The notes under the pieces were generated by a model, which saw only the letters and a list, made by a program, of their open reading frames with translations, made no database searches and had not been told where the DNA came from. Both the position numbers and the translations under genes were made by a program. From Dasypus novemcinctus (Eukaryota; Chordata; Mammalia; Cingulata; Dasypodidae), in assembly GCF_030445035.2 (NCBI RefSeq), contig NC_080695.1, positions 1,054,001 to 1,118,000 on the forward strand: a stretch of DNA of 64,000 bases. The letters run 5' to 3'. Below are positions 45,100 through 57,845 of this stretch, one piece after another. How positions within the stretch are numbered: position 1 is the first letter of the stretch; each line of letters starts with the position of its first letter.

Positions 45100-48000
45100 G
45101 GGTGTGACAGCGCGGAGGCCCGGGGCGGGGGGGCCGCTGGCTGTGCCGTGTCCGCGGTGGGATTCTGGGAGCTCCTAAGGGCGCATCCCGCCCCCCACTC
45201 GCCCCCCATCGGCGATTCTGGGAACTTGTGTCCCGTATCCAGCCCCCTTCTGTATGGGGACCCTGTGGGAGGCGAACGTGTCCTTCTCCCACACTCACAC
45301 GGACACCCCGAAGCTCCCTTGGAGCCCCCTTACTCCTGCAAGCCCAGAGAACCCGCCCAGGGACCCGGCAGCGCACAGGGAGGGGCCCCCGCAGCCCACC
45401 CAGGCCTGGGCAGGGGCTGCTGCCACCAGCCTCCTGGACACCTCTCCCACGTGCCAGGGGGCCCCGTGGTCCTTGAGCAGAGATTTTGGAGGGCTCCTGG
45501 CTTCCCCAGGCCCACCACTAGCCCACCAGCCCCCCGGCCTGCCCGCGGAGCACGCTGCGCCCCAGAGTCCAGCCAGCGCTGCGCTCAGCCAGCCAGGGCC
45601 CCGGACTCCCAGCTGGGCCGGGCCTCCCACACCCGCTCCCGTGGCCCTGGGCCCTGCCAGCGCCGGGTGAGCAGACGGCCAGGCCCGGGCTCTGAGACCA
45701 TGAACCTCGGTTTCCCCAAACGCACAGAGGAGCCGCAGAGAAGGGGGCACCTGTGTGACGGGTGGGCCCCAGGGGAGGAGAACGCCCGCCTGGGGGCTGC
45801 TCCCTGGCCCTTGCCCAGCTCCGGCCTGGGAAGCGCCGCCGGCCCCCAGGCCGAGGGCAGCGCTGGCAGCTGGGAGCCCAGGCAGGCGTGTCCCCGCGCG
45901 GGCCGCGCGCTCAGCGGCCCCTCTTCTTGTGTACATGAACTTTTCAAGAAAAGGAAAACATTTACGCTATTTTAGTGCTGCTGCTTAGGAGAGGACGCGG
46001 TAATTAAGATCCATCAAGAGCAATTAGGAAACGGACCGGGGAGGCCCAGGGCCTGCAGGTCGACTCGGTGGGACGGGCGGCAGCGAAGGGCCCTGCCCTG
46101 GACGGGGCCTGCTGGGACCCGCGAGCCTTCTCTCACCGCCCCCCTTGTTGGCGGTCCAGGGGGCACTCAAGCCGCTTCTAAGCTGGGGGCTGGCAGGAAT
46201 TTGCTGGACCAGTGGTAGTTAGAGGTCAGCAGCACGCCAGGCCCTGGGTGGAGCTGGGCTCCAGCAGTGACCAGAGCTGCTTGTGTCCCTTATGGCTTCA
46301 TTGCACAGACGGACGAAGGAGCACTTGCAGACCCCTCCCCACAGCGAAAGCCACCATGGAAAGGCCCCGTGGCGGGGGAAGGAGAAGAACCAGCCTGAGC
46401 CCGGGAGGGGAGGGCAGGCTGGGGCTGCCACAGGCCCCGTGGTCCCAGGAGGCAGGCGAGAGCTGTCACCCTCCTCTGTCACGCTGTGTCCTCCAGATGT
46501 CTGCAGAAAGGACAACGTGTATTTAAAATAGACTTTTTTTTTGTAAGAAAGTTTCTGTAACCTGGCAAAGCCTGCGGCCTCCAGCCACCCCAGGGCCCAT
46601 TTCCAGAGCCCTGGGCCCAAGTGGACCCCTGCAGAGGCGTCGCCCTGCTCCTCCCCAGCTTCCCCCCGCCGGGCAGGCCTGAGAACCTCCCACTGGCCGA
46701 GAGGCCCCGAGCCCGAGGCTCCGCTGCCCGTGCTCACCCAGGAGACGGGAGCCAGGGGACGAGATGCCAGGTGGGAGAACCACGTGTGCCCGCCGCCGTC
46801 CCCAGCGGCTCTGCAGGCGGCGCGGCCGGCCCTGGAAACGGGCGCGAAGGCGGCCCCATGAGCCGCGCACCCGGTGGCTTGTTTGTCCCCGCCCTGCGGA
46901 CCCCTGGAGAGGTGGGCTCTGCTTCCGGCGGCTCCGCTGGTGGCCGCTCGCAGGCCAAGCTTTTCCTCAGCAGAGCTGGGGTGGGGACGGAGGGGATGAG
47001 TGGCCGTTAGTCCAGGTGGCAGGAAGTGGCCCCAGGAGAGGGGGGCTGGTCCCAGGAGGGCCCCCTCCCGTCGGCTGAGGCCAGCGGGCTGCCCTGGGGA
47101 CCCTCCGCCGGGGCGGGCAGTGGGCGGGGCGGCCACCTCTGTGTGGCCTGCGGGCCGGGGCGCCTGGGGGCAGGACTGGCAGCGGCTCTGTGTACCCGCC
47201 CCCAACCCCGGCCTGTGTCCAGCGCCCCCTGCTCTGTCCTGGGTGCTGCTGTCCCCCTCGGCCAGTCAGCAGCCCTGGGGGCCCTTCATGCCATGGTCAG
47301 CCAGCTTCCCTCCCACTCCGTCTGCCCCATCACCCCACTCCCACCCCCGCTCCCCCCAACACCCCCTGCCGTCCTGCGGCTCAGGCCGGCCCGGCCTCTT
47401 GAGCCAGTTTCCAGGCACTGCCTCCAGCTCTCCTTCCCCACGGCCCCTCAGACGCAGTGGCCACGCTGCCGGAGCCCCTCGTGTGCTGCCAGCCCCTCGG
47501 GCCGCCCCCCGCGCCCCATGGACCCCCGCAGCGCCCCCCTGCCTGGCCCGGCCCCTCGTCTTACTGGATACGCCCGTGCTGCCTCCCTGCCCCCAGGTGG
47601 ACGTTCAGGACACACCTAGCGGCCGAGGGCCTGCAACGGGAAGCCCCAAAGTGGGGGGCGATGCTCGGAGGGCAGAGGGGCCAGGCCAGCGGGCAGGCAT
47701 GTGCGATCTGGGCTCTCAGTCAGGGTGCAGGAGGGACCCCCTCCAGGGACACGCAGTGGCCCCCGGGCCTCCCAGGCTCTCTCCCCCTCCGGGGCCCGCG
47801 GGGGGCACACGCCTAGAAGGGGGCCCCGGGGAAGCCATCTCGGCCTCCGCCAGCCCCTGCCTGCCCGCCTCCCACCCCGAGGAGAGGGGGACCCCGGGAC
47901 AATGGCGGCGGAGGGCTCCTGTGCCGGACCCCCTCACGTGCCGTCCCTGCCACGGGGTGACCGCCCGGTGCCAGAGCCGGCCCACCACGGGCTGGACAGA

Positions 48001-49570
48001 GGACCAAGGGAGCCTCATCCCGGCAGGGCCCACGGCTGCCCAGTGTCCCATGGGCTGCATCCTCCCGGCCGGCCCTGGCATCCTCATTGCCGCGCCAGGC
48101 TGCGAGCGGGCGCCAGCAGCACATCCTGCGGGCCGCCGTCCCCAAGGCGCCCAGGCCCGCCCGCCGCTGCCTGGAAACCGGGCCCCCGGGCGCTCCCGCC
48201 GCGCAGCTGGCTCCACGGTGGCCTCCCCCAGGGGTGCCCAGCCTGGAGCCCTGCCCGGGCCGGGATGCCCCTGGTGATGGGTGTCTCACTCCCAGCCTCC
48301 CGCCTGCCCCACCCGAGCACCCTCCACTGTCATCCAGCTCGGGGGGGGCTGCTGGTTGACAGCAGCGGGGACCCCAGCCCCCCTTTCCCCAACCCCAAAG
48401 CTGCCAGCTTTCCTGTATTATGGCGCTCTCCTTGAGCTCCCGGCACCCTGTCTAGACTGGCTTTTAGAAGCCGGGGTCCCAGTGGCCGGTACCCCCTTAA
48501 CATTTTTAGGTGTCGCAGGCTCCGTGCTCGTGATTTCCGGCAGAATCCACTTTCTTCCCCAGGCGCGTTCGCGAGGCAAGGAGCTGTGTCCACCCCCCCG
48601 CCGCCCTGCTCGACCCCAGCCCCTTGCCACCAGGTCTCCCCAGCGGCCCACCTCTCTGCCTTGAGCCCCCACCCGAGACTTCGGGGTCTCCAGATTTAGC
48701 AAAGAGAAGCGCAGGGCCTGGTTTGCGTTTCAGCCGTAAACGGATGCTCTGGGGCACACGTCCTGCGCGGCCGCCCGGGTGCGCTTCCGCTGACAAGTGT
48801 TCCCGCGAGCCCAAGCGCAGCCCTCCGCTCCTCCCCGGGGACCCCTTTGAGCCCCCAGCCCTGAAGTCAGAGGAGGGCCCCTTAGGCCGGCCAATCCCAG
48901 GCAGGAAGGTTCTGGACCTCGCTCTGCAGCGTCCCCTCGCGCTGCCGGCGGCGGGGAGCAGGTGGTTTCCTGCGCCCCCACCTCGGTGCCTGGCATACAG
49001 CGGGAGGTAAATACATGCGCGCTGGCTGGAGGGGCAGCGTTAGGCTTGCACTTGAAGCCTGCGTGGAGCGGCGGCGAGGGCGCAGCGCCCGTGTCACCGC
49101 AGCCGGGGCACCCACGCCTCCCTGGAGCCCAGCTGCGTCCGAGGGCCACCATTTCTTGCCCTCTGTCCCGATAGCCTGGGCCCCGAGAGGCAGCGCCCCT
49201 GTCCCCAGGTGCGGCCGGGCCCCGGGCGGCCCCGCCCTGCGCAGGCCGAGCTCTTGGAGGGACGCAGGACGGCGGGGCGGGAGTGAGCACGGGTGACAGG
49301 GGCTGGCCCCACGCCCTGCTCCGGCCGGGGAAGCTCAGCGGGGACAGCGTGAGGGGCGCTGGGCCTGGCAGCTGCCCACCTGCCCCGTTCCTCAGTTTCT
49401 CCCCATGACAATCTCCCCTGGAAGCTGCCGCAGGGGAGGCCCGAGGGTGTGCTGCAGGGCGGCGGTGCTGTGCGTGGGCTCCCGGGCGGCTGCTTCCTGG
49501 CTGTGTGCTCTTGGGCAAGCGTCCAGACCTCTCGGAGCCTTAGATTTCCTCCCGTGGAAAGTGAATCCTG
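45100..49570. other. Upstream intergenic DNA, no gene recognised
   Basis: GC-rich sequence upstream of the CACNA1H promoter. Open frames are composition-driven. An AT-rich patch at 45921-46034 is described separately; a short AT-rich patch occurs at 46505-46560. Nothing else stands out. Confidence 0.75.
45921..46034. promoter_or_regulatory. AT-rich patch about 1.3 kb upstream of the promoter island
   Basis: Contains GTACATGAACTTTTCAAG, TTTACGCTATTTTAG, GGTAATTAAGATCC and GCAATTAGG within about 110 bp of otherwise GC-rich sequence. No transposon similarity recognised. Possible conserved regulatory element; inference. Confidence 0.3.
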
Positions 49571-49978
49571 AGAAGCGGATGTGGCTCGAGTGATAGAGCT
49601 CCCGCCTACCACACGGGAGGACCCGGGTTCGATCCCTGGGGCCTCCTGTGAAAAAGAAGAGAAAGTGTGCCCACGTGGTGAGCCAGTGCCCGTGCGGCGA
49701 GCCAAGAACCCGCACAAATGAGTCACACGGCAAGATGACGACACATCAAAAGAGCAGCAAGGGGAGAGCCAAGGTGAAGGGCAGCAGAGACCAGGAACTG
49801 AGGTGGTGCAGCTGACAGGGCACCTCTCTCCCCATCAGAGGTCCCCAGGTTCGAATCCTGGTGAATCCTAGAGGACAAAGATGAGAAGACAACCCAGACA
49901 GCAAAAACAGCAGGGCAGGGGAAGGGGAAGGAGGAAATATTAGTAAATAAATAAATCTTTTTTTAAAAAAAGAAAAGG
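49571..49978 (+). mobile_element. DAS-type tRNA-derived SINE, dimeric
   Basis: Starts GAAGCGGATGTGGCTCGAGT with a Pol III A box (TGGCTCGAGTG, 49582-49592, one mismatch) and a B box (GGTTCGATCC, 49626-49635), as in tRNA. A second tRNA-like monomer follows (CTGAGGTGGTGCAGCTGACA... GTTCGAATCCTGG), then the tail with AAATAAATAAATC and A-rich sequence. This is the xenarthran DAS layout. Confidence 0.88.
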
Positions 49979-52900
49979 AAATCCCGCAGCAGTCAGCGTG
50001 GGGGGTGGGAGCGCAAGGCCACAGCGGGGGGCGGCGAAGGAGCCGCGTCCCGGGGCTCGCTCCCAGGGTTGGCGTCATCATAACCTGGTGCAAGGCCCCA
50101 AGGCCCGCCCCCCCCCCCCCCGGGCTGGGGTCAGGGGCGTGGCCTGGGCGGGAGGCTGGGGGGGCCTCAGGGCTGCCTCCTTGGAGGTGCCCCGGAGCAG
50201 CGCGTGCAAAGGCCCTGGGGCGGCGGGTGGGTGTCGGGGGACTCGGGGCTTTGCTCTGTGCTGGCCCCACTTCACGACTTGGCTTTTCTCAGGACGACCC
50301 TGTTGAGAGACGCGTGGAGGCCCCAGCCGGCAGGTGGGGGCGTGGCGGGCCAGCGGCCTCAGGGACTCAGGCAGGGTCCCCTGCCCGCAGCGCCCCCTCC
50401 CTTCGGCCCCCTCCCCCCCACGCACACACGGGCCCCTCCCTACCTCCTCACGGTTAGCTGCGCCCGGTTGTCGATTGGCAAATATTTGCCTGGCCGTGAC
50501 AAAGGTCGGCCCTCGGGAGGCGCCCACCTCAGCGCCGGTGGCTCGCGGCGCCCAGGGCCCGGAGCGGGTGCCCAGCGGGGCCGGCCGGCGGCGTCTGCGG
50601 TACTTGTCGTCCAGTGCTCCCGCTCCGCTTTAGGCCGGTCGAGTGCGCTCAGCACCCTGTCCCCGGGCACATCGGGGGGCACGTGCCCCCCAGCAGGAGG
50701 GACGCAGCCGTGGCAGGGGCCGGGGCTCCAGGCGCAGACACCCTCCTGCTTCCCCGCGGCGCCCTCGAGGCCGCCTTCCTGCCCAGGAAAGCAGGCGCCG
50801 AGCCGGCGGGGGGGCGGGGGACTCCTGACGGCGGGCCCCGGGCCGGCCCGGGGGTCCCAGATGCCTCCGTCCATGGAGGAAGGCTCCTCCCGGCCCCCAG
50901 GGCGGCTGAGCTTCAGGGCACCCTCCCCCACCCCGCCCGGTCCACCCACGGGGACACGGCACGTCCCCCGGGCCTCCGGCCGAGCAGCTGTGCGGCCGCG
51001 CGGCCCACGGGAGGGCACAGAGAGCATTTGCGGGAAGGAGCCGCTCCTGCCCGGCAGCGAGGGTGGGGGGAGCCGGGGGGGCCCGTCCCCAGAACAGCCT
51101 GCCCCTGCCAAAGTCAGGAGTGCGCGCTGCGGGGGGCGGGAAGCCCGGGCCCGGGACCTCCAGGGGCTGAGCGAGGCAGCCCGCGCCCCACAGCCGGCTG
51201 TTCTGAAAACCGCGTCCTTAGAGAAAGCGGGCGGTGGAGGGACCCTGCTCAGCTGGCCCCAGCCCCCACGGCGGCCGCAGGCTCGGCGGGCAGCGGCAGC
51301 CCCGGCCACTCCTGCCTCCTGCCCGCAGCTCGCTGGCAGGGCCCAGGCCCTCAGGTCCCCGCCACGCGGTCCTGGCGGGGCCGGCTGCGTACTTCCCTCG
51401 GGTCCCAACGTCCCCTCCTGCCAGCCACCCTCCGTCCTGGGGCCACGTGCCAGGGTGGTCTCCGGGTGGCTGGGGTGGGGAGGAGGGTAGTGGCCACAGG
51501 ATGCAGAGGACAGGGCGTGGCCTTGCAGGAGGCCTGGGCGTCCCCTCTTCGTCCTGGTCTGCCCGTCGTCGGTCGTGCCGGGCCCGAGGGCTCTGCCCTC
51601 GCCAGGCCCGGGCACGTCCAGGCTCAGCCGGCGGCCGTCTGGCCCGCCCCAGGCCTGAAGCCGCCGCAGGCCCCGCACGCGGCTCTGTCCGAGGAAGAGG
51701 GACCCGTCAGCCCCGGCCTCGTCGGTGGCCGGAGCGCGTTGTGTCTGTCCAACCCGAAGAGAGCTAGGACCTGCGGGCCGGGCAGGCGGAGGGGGCCGTG
51801 CCGGGGCCGGGGGGCCGGGGCTGGGCGGTGGGCCGGGGAGGGGCTCCACGCAGGCGCTGAGGGGTGAGGCGGGGGCCTGGGGACCGGGAGGGGGCCGTGC
51901 CGGGGCGGGGGGCCGGGGCTGGGCGGTGGGCCGGGGAGGGGCTCCACGCAGGCGCTGAGGGGTGAGGCGGGGGCCTGGGGACCGGGAGGGGGCCGGGCCC
52001 CGGGTGGAGCCAGGCCGGCTGCGTGGGGCCTCCCCACGGCCAGGAGGGGCAGGGCCAGGCCCGACCCCTGCAGAGGACAGCGGGACGGGTGTGGGACCCT
52101 ACACATGGCGCCGAACCCCCGGCCCCCCGCCCTCGGCCCCGCCTCTGCTGGGCCTCCCTCGTGACTCGGCGCGCGCGCGCCCGTCTCATGCCCCCGACGC
52201 TGCCCCACTTTTAATAAATCAGCCTCTGAACACGCACGGCCGAGATGCTGAGAAGAGAAAACGGCACCTTTGCGCCCTCGCGGCCGGTGTCTGCAGAGCC
52301 GCCGCGGTGAGGGGGAGGGCGCCCGTCGAGCTGCGGGGCGTCCGCGGGCCCTCGCAGGGGGTCCCGGCCCCCGGTTATCACGCCGTCCAGCCAAGTCCAT
52401 CCGACCCCGGCCACCACGAGGTGCCGGCCCGCAGCCCGGGAGTGGACGGCAGCTCGCCCGAGGGGCCGCGCCCTGCCGCCCGCCCCCCTTGCCCGCCCCC
52501 CCCCCCGCTGACCCACCTCTAGCCTGGGGGCGGGCGCTGCCCTCCCGGGGCTCTCCCCGTCAGCTTTGAGCCACTGCCGTGTCTGCGCGGATTATTTCCA
52601 AGGCCTGGCCCAGAGTTCACGGGGAACGGGGTGTTGGGAAAGGGCTCGCAGGCTGTGCAGGGGTGAGTGGGGCAAGCACCGAGGTTGCAGGCGCGGGCGG
52701 GCAGGCTCCCCTTCCCAGGAGCTGCCCCCTGAGCTTGGGGCACCGCCCGGCTCCGAGGGGCTCGGGCCTGCGGAGACGGGGTGGGAGCGCGAGGGCCGGG
52801 CCGGGGGTGAGGCCTGGAGGGCCGGGGGTGGGGGGTGAGGCCTCGAGGGCCGGGGGCCAGGGCCGGCCAGGGTGGCCCTCCCCAGCCACGCTCCTGGGGG

Positions 52901-53559
52901 CCTTAGAAAGGGAAGCTCCTGGGCAGGCCCCCGCCGGGCCTTGGGGGCAGGGGGCGCGCAGCTGAGCGCGTGGTGGGTGGAGCTTGGGGCTGAGGCGGGC
53001 TGAGCTCTGGCCCCCTGGACGGGGCCTCTGGAGGTCCTCGGGCCAGTCCAGGAGGGGTGCAGGCGGCACGTGCCTTGCCAGGGCCTGGGGTCCAGAGCCT
53101 CCTGCAGCCTCCCGCCCCCCACCAGAGGCCTGTGCCCAGGAGACGCTGAAGCTTTCGTTCCCCTGGCTTTACAGCCTCTTCTGGGGCTTCGTTACTGAGA
53201 TAAGGAAGGCAGAAGAAATCCCACCAGCCAGACCGGGGGGAGCCTGCTCCTCAGATGACAGATGCCTCTTGTTCCTGCGGAGGTGCCGCCGGCCCCCCTG
53301 AGAGCCTCTCAGGCGCCAGGTCCCGGGAGCCAGGTCTGCTGCTCACCTGAACAGCTGCCTCCCACCTGGGGAGGGCTGTCCCACCTGGGCTGGATACCCC
53401 ACCTGGGCTAGTCGCCCCACCTGGGAGCCTCTGGGAAGCCTTGAGAACGTGGGCAGGTGTCTGAGAGCCAGGCATTGTCTGTGCATCTGGCAAGTGGCTC
53501 CCGCCCGCGGGTTCTGTCTGTCCTCACTGCCTCAGCCATCAGCGCCTGCTTTGTCCCTC
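49979..53559. other. Intergenic DNA, no gene recognised
   Basis: GC-rich, with a short tandem duplication at 51783-51992. No other feature that I can support. Confidence 0.75.
51783..51992 (+). repeat. Tandem duplication of about 105-110 bp
   Basis: The block GAGGGGCTCCACGCAGGCGC to GGGGACCGGGAGGGGGCCG occurs twice in a row with only small differences, plus a partial third start. Confidence 0.88.
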
Positions 53560-53910
53560 TGGGATGGCCTGAAGCTGGTCCATGAAGAAATTTCTCTATT
53601 AAGCTGAGTGAAATAAGCCAGACACTAAAGGACACATAGTGTAGGATTCTGCTCTTATGCAATATCTAACACACAAATTCATATAGCCAGAGCGTAGACG
53701 AGAGGTCCAGGGTCTGGGGGTGGGGGGGCGGTGGTCACTGCTCCATGGGCACCGAGTTCCTGCTTGGGGTGATGCGAATGTGCTGGAAACAGCGGCGATG
53801 TCTGCAGAACACGTACTCAATGCCACTGAACCGTACACTTAGAAGTGCTGAAGTGGTAAATTTAATGGAATGTGTAGTTTTACCACAAGAAAAAGTGTTT
53901 TTTCCAAAAA
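53560..53910 (+). repeat. LINE-1 3' end
   Basis: AGTGAAATAAGCCAGACACT, a GGTCTGGGGGTGGG block, CAATGCCACTGAACCGTACA and GGTAAATTTAATGG... TTTTACCACAAGAAAAA follow the L1 3' UTR in order, sense strand. No 5' part is attached. Confidence 0.85.
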
Positions 53911-56334
53911 AAGAGTCCCCGAATCACCCCCGCCTGGGAATGCCGGCCTTGCCTTCCAGCCTTCTTCCTGGAGTTGTCCCTCCAGCAGAGCCGGCCTCCG
54001 GGAGCCCCTGGGCGTGGATGTGTGTCCATCCAGGCCTGTGTGCTGGGCCCCGAGGAGAGTTTAGGGGGGCCGCCCCCTCCTTCAGAGCCAGTCGGGTGCC
54101 AATGCCCAGGCACAGCCAGGTCTGACCAGGCGGGGAGAGAATCTGGCCCTGGACAGCTCCAGGGAGACCCGAGGGGGCCGTGGACGCGGAGTGGTGCGCG
54201 GCGTTTGACCGCGCGGCAGGGCAACGTGCGGCTCGCAGGTCTCAGCACGCCGTCAGGGAGCAGGACCCCTGAGCCCCCCGAGGAGAGCAGCCCCGGTCAA
54301 CCAGCTGAACGGCGAGTTCCAGGCAATGAGCCTCTGGGAAAGGGACAATCGAAGACCCTTACGTAGGGGAGCAGAGGGATGGAGATGGGGTTTCGGGGAC
54401 CTGTGGACTCCAGGTGGTCGGATGAGCACCTCAGTGGAATCTCAGAAGCAAGAGGTGGGAGAACAGGGCAGAAAAACACTTCAAGAAAGAACGCCAAAGA
54501 TTTCCCAAAGTTGGTAAAAAAAAAAAAACATACGCTTGCAGATTCAAGAAGCTCAATGAACCCCAAGTGGGAGCAATACAAAGGAAACCACAGCCCAGCA
54601 CAGCTAAGCACAAACTGCTGCAATCCAAAGATAAAGAGACAATCTTGAAGGCAGCCAGAGAAAAATAACATGTCCCATTCGGGACAAGGACGACTGGAAA
54701 AGCCACGACTTCTCACAAGCAACTGTGCTGGCCAGAAGACGATGGAAGGGCGTCTCAAAGTGCTGAAAGAAAGACAATCGTCACCCCAGAATTCTATGTC
54801 TAGAAAAATACCCTTCAAAGGTGAAGGTGAAAAAAAGACAAAGTCAGATAAGCAAAACCCAAGAGAGTTCATTGCCAATGGACCTGTTCCATCAGAAGCA
54901 GCTATGGAAAACTAAGAAAGACAGACTCCCTCCTAAGCAGAGTCATAGATTTTCTCAGCAAAATATTAGCAAATGAAATCCAACAATACGCAGAAAGAAC
55001 AATAGAGACGTATTTTTTATTGCAAATAAAAAATAATTTTAAAATAATTTTAAAAATTCTGAGCCTACAAACATTAAAAGGATAATAAGAGAATATCATG
55101 AACTACCCCAATAAGCTTGACAACCTAGATGAAATGGATAAATTATTGAGAAATGCCATTTACCAATCCTGACAACTCAAGAGGAAAGAGAAAATATAAA
55201 AGCCCTATATCTGTAGGAGACATTGAATTTGTTGTCAAAAATCTTCCCCCAATGTAAATTTGTGGCCTTGATCACTTTACTTGTGAATTCTGTCCAAAAT
55301 TTAAGGAAGAAATGATTTCAAACTTATGCAGTCTTTCTGAAAATAGGAGATGAGTATTTTCTAGCTCTTTTATGAGGCCCAGATAACAAAACCTGATGAA
55401 GATATTATAAGAAAAAATGTACATAGTCCAGTATCACTTGAGAATGTGGACGTGAATATTCTTAACAAAATATCAGCAAATAAAATCCAACTATTTGTGA
55501 AAAAAGTAATGCAACATGACCAAATGCAGTTTATGCCAGAGTGTGAGATGGTTTAACATCGGAAAGTCAATCAATACAAAAAAAAAAAAAAATCAATACC
55601 ATCACGGCGTTAGCAGAATAAAAACCAAATCACCACACGATCATCTCAGTTGAGGCAGGACGAGCCCAGGACAAAATCAAATGTCCATTCATGATAAAAA
55701 CTCTCAGCAAACTGGGGAAAAAAGGGCACGTCCTCGGCCTGACCCCCAGGGGCAGGGCTGGAGACCCCTCGGCTCACGTCCTACCGCGCAGCCACGGCTG
55801 AAAGCTCTCCCTCTAGGAGCAGGAGCCGGCGCTCGGCGGTGCGGTGCTGCTGGCCAGTGCACCAAGGCAAGGAGGGGACCTGGAAGGCAGAAAGGTTGGA
55901 GAGGAAAAAGTCTGGTTGCCAAAGAGCAAGTAGAACTAGAAAGAACTTTAGCAAGATTACAGGACAACATTCAAAAATATCTATACAAAATACACAAAAC
56001 AAAAATATACAAAAATGTCATCCACAGACAAGCGGAAAATAAAATCCTCAATCCCTCCATTTAGGACACGAATGAGAAAAGTGAAGCACGCGGACGTCCT
56101 CCTAGCAAGGCCACGAGAGCTCCGCATTGAACCAAATGACAAAAGAGCTGCTGAGGGACCCTGAGGACAGCCCAAATACGTGGCTGGCTAGATGGGACCA
56201 CCCTGAAGCTTCTCCATTATCCCCAAATTGCTGTGTGAGATTCAGGGCAACCCCAAACAAAACCCCAAAAGTCTTTTATTGTAGAAATTAACCAGTTGAA
56301 TTCAAGACACATATGGAAATGCAAAGAAGACGGA

Positions 56335-56847
56335 TGTAGCAGTTTGCTGTGGTTATGAATTCCAAAAATAGATACTGGATTATGTTTGTCACCTGGTGTG
56401 TACCTGGGCGTGATTGAGTTATGATCAGGACTTTGGGCCACGTCATTAGGGTGTTGAGTCCCCGCCCCTTGGTGGGTGGGACTCACAGATAAAAGGCAGG
56501 GCAAAGGACAGAGCTGAGGGTTTTTGATGTTGGCGTTTTGATGTTGGAGTTTGATGCTGAAGCCTTAAACAGGAGCGCCAGGAAGTCAGCTCGCAGAAGA
56601 AAGAGAAGCCAGCCCCAGGAAGAGAGGAACCCTGAGCCCAGAGAGAAGACAGACCCTGGAAGGAAGGAGCCCAGGAGGCCTGAGCCCTCGCAGCCGTTGG
56701 CAGGCACCTTGCTCCAGACTTTGTTGAGTGAAGTAACTTGTGCTTATGGCTTGGGATCTGTAAGCTCCTACCCCAAATAAATACCCTTTATAAGAACCAA
56801 CCCATTTCTGGTAATTTCTATCAGCACCCCTTTGGCTGACAAATACA
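56335..56847 (+). mobile_element. Solo LTR, copy A, inside the LINE-1
   Basis: Begins TGTAGC and ends AATACA (TG...CA). Flanked by 5-bp repeats ACGGA (56330-56334) and ATGGA (56848-56852), which differ by a CpG-type transition. Contains GATAAAAGGC near the middle and CAAATAAATACCC near the end. No internal retroviral genes are present. Family is shared with the two other copies; 5-bp duplications fit ERV3/MaLR-type LTRs. Confidence 0.8.
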
Positions 56848-57845
56848 ATGGAATAGCCAAAATCATCTTGAAAAAGAACAAGTTTGGAGGACTCACAACC
56901 TGACGTGAAGATTTGCCGTAAAGCTTCAGTAGCCAAGAAAGCACGGCCGTGACGCGACGGCTGGTCGGTGCCGTAGGACAGCGCGAGGAAGCTTCTTACA
57001 CGGTCACTGGGTTTTCGATGCAGGTGCCCAGGAAATTGAGTGGAGAAAAGAGAGTTCTTTTCAACAAGTGGTGCTGGGAAAGCCAGCTCACCAGGAAGAT
57101 CGAGTGAACTACACTGTGCCTCACACAAATCCCTTCGAGACGACTCAGAGCTGTCACGTAAAAACTGCTAATAAAAATGACAGAGCTTCCGTAGGTAAAT
57201 CTGGGGAGCATCTCTGGGACCCTGACATAGGCAGATATTGCTTAACGATGACACAAAAGCATAAACACAAAAGAAAAAGTTGATAAGTTAGGCCTCGTCA
57301 AGTGGAAAGGGTCTGCTCACCAAAAAACACCCTTAAGGAAATTAAAAGGCAAGCCACGGACTGGGAGTAATATTCACAGTACGTCAAGGGCTTGTGTCCA
57401 GAACGTATAAATAACTCCTAAAAGTAACATGAAAAGTTAAAACACAATTTAAAACCGGTCAAAAGTTCTGCCGGGAGAGCTGCCGATGGCCGGTAGCACG
57501 CGACAAGGCGTGCTCCACCACCAGCCGTTACAGGACTGGACGGAAACCAGCGAGCCACCACTTGCCACCTTCTAGAACGACTCAGATGACAAAGACTGAC
57601 AGCGCCAAGTGGTGGCGAGGACGTGCACGGACTGCGGGGGGGCAGCGGAAAAAGTGCATCCACCAGGAAGACGTTTCGGCAGTTTCCCAAAACATAGCTG
57701 CTTACTCGCCGCGCGACCCTGCCGCGAGCCGTGTGCTCGGGAAGCGTGAAGGCTGTGTCGTGCAGGGACCCGCGTGGACGCAGCCTCCCTCATGAGGACC
57801 CCAGCAGGAGACGACCCGAACGGCCGGCAGCAGGTAATGGATGAG

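Larger units (their letters stand above)
43560..45100. promoter_or_regulatory. CACNA1H: CpG island and promoter of CACNA1H
   Basis: About 1.5 kb of extremely CpG-dense sequence spanning exon 2, intron 1, the inferred exon 1 and upstream DNA. Clustered GC boxes occur at about 44701-44713, 44721-44731 and 44743-44752 (GGGGCGGGGC type). There is no TATA box, so dispersed TSS use is likely. The transcript runs leftward on the minus strand. Confidence 0.8.

Noticed and set aside
43565..45975. 537- and 726-codon plus-strand open frames across the CpG island
   Set aside because: They are antisense to exon 2 and the promoter, and their Arg/Pro/Ala/Gly composition reflects CpG-island sequence. No sign of conservation.
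49571..49650. A functional tRNA gene at the head of the SINE
   Set aside because: A and B boxes are tRNA-like, but the sequence cannot fold as a full cloverleaf by eye and continues into a second monomer and an A-rich tail, as in a SINE.
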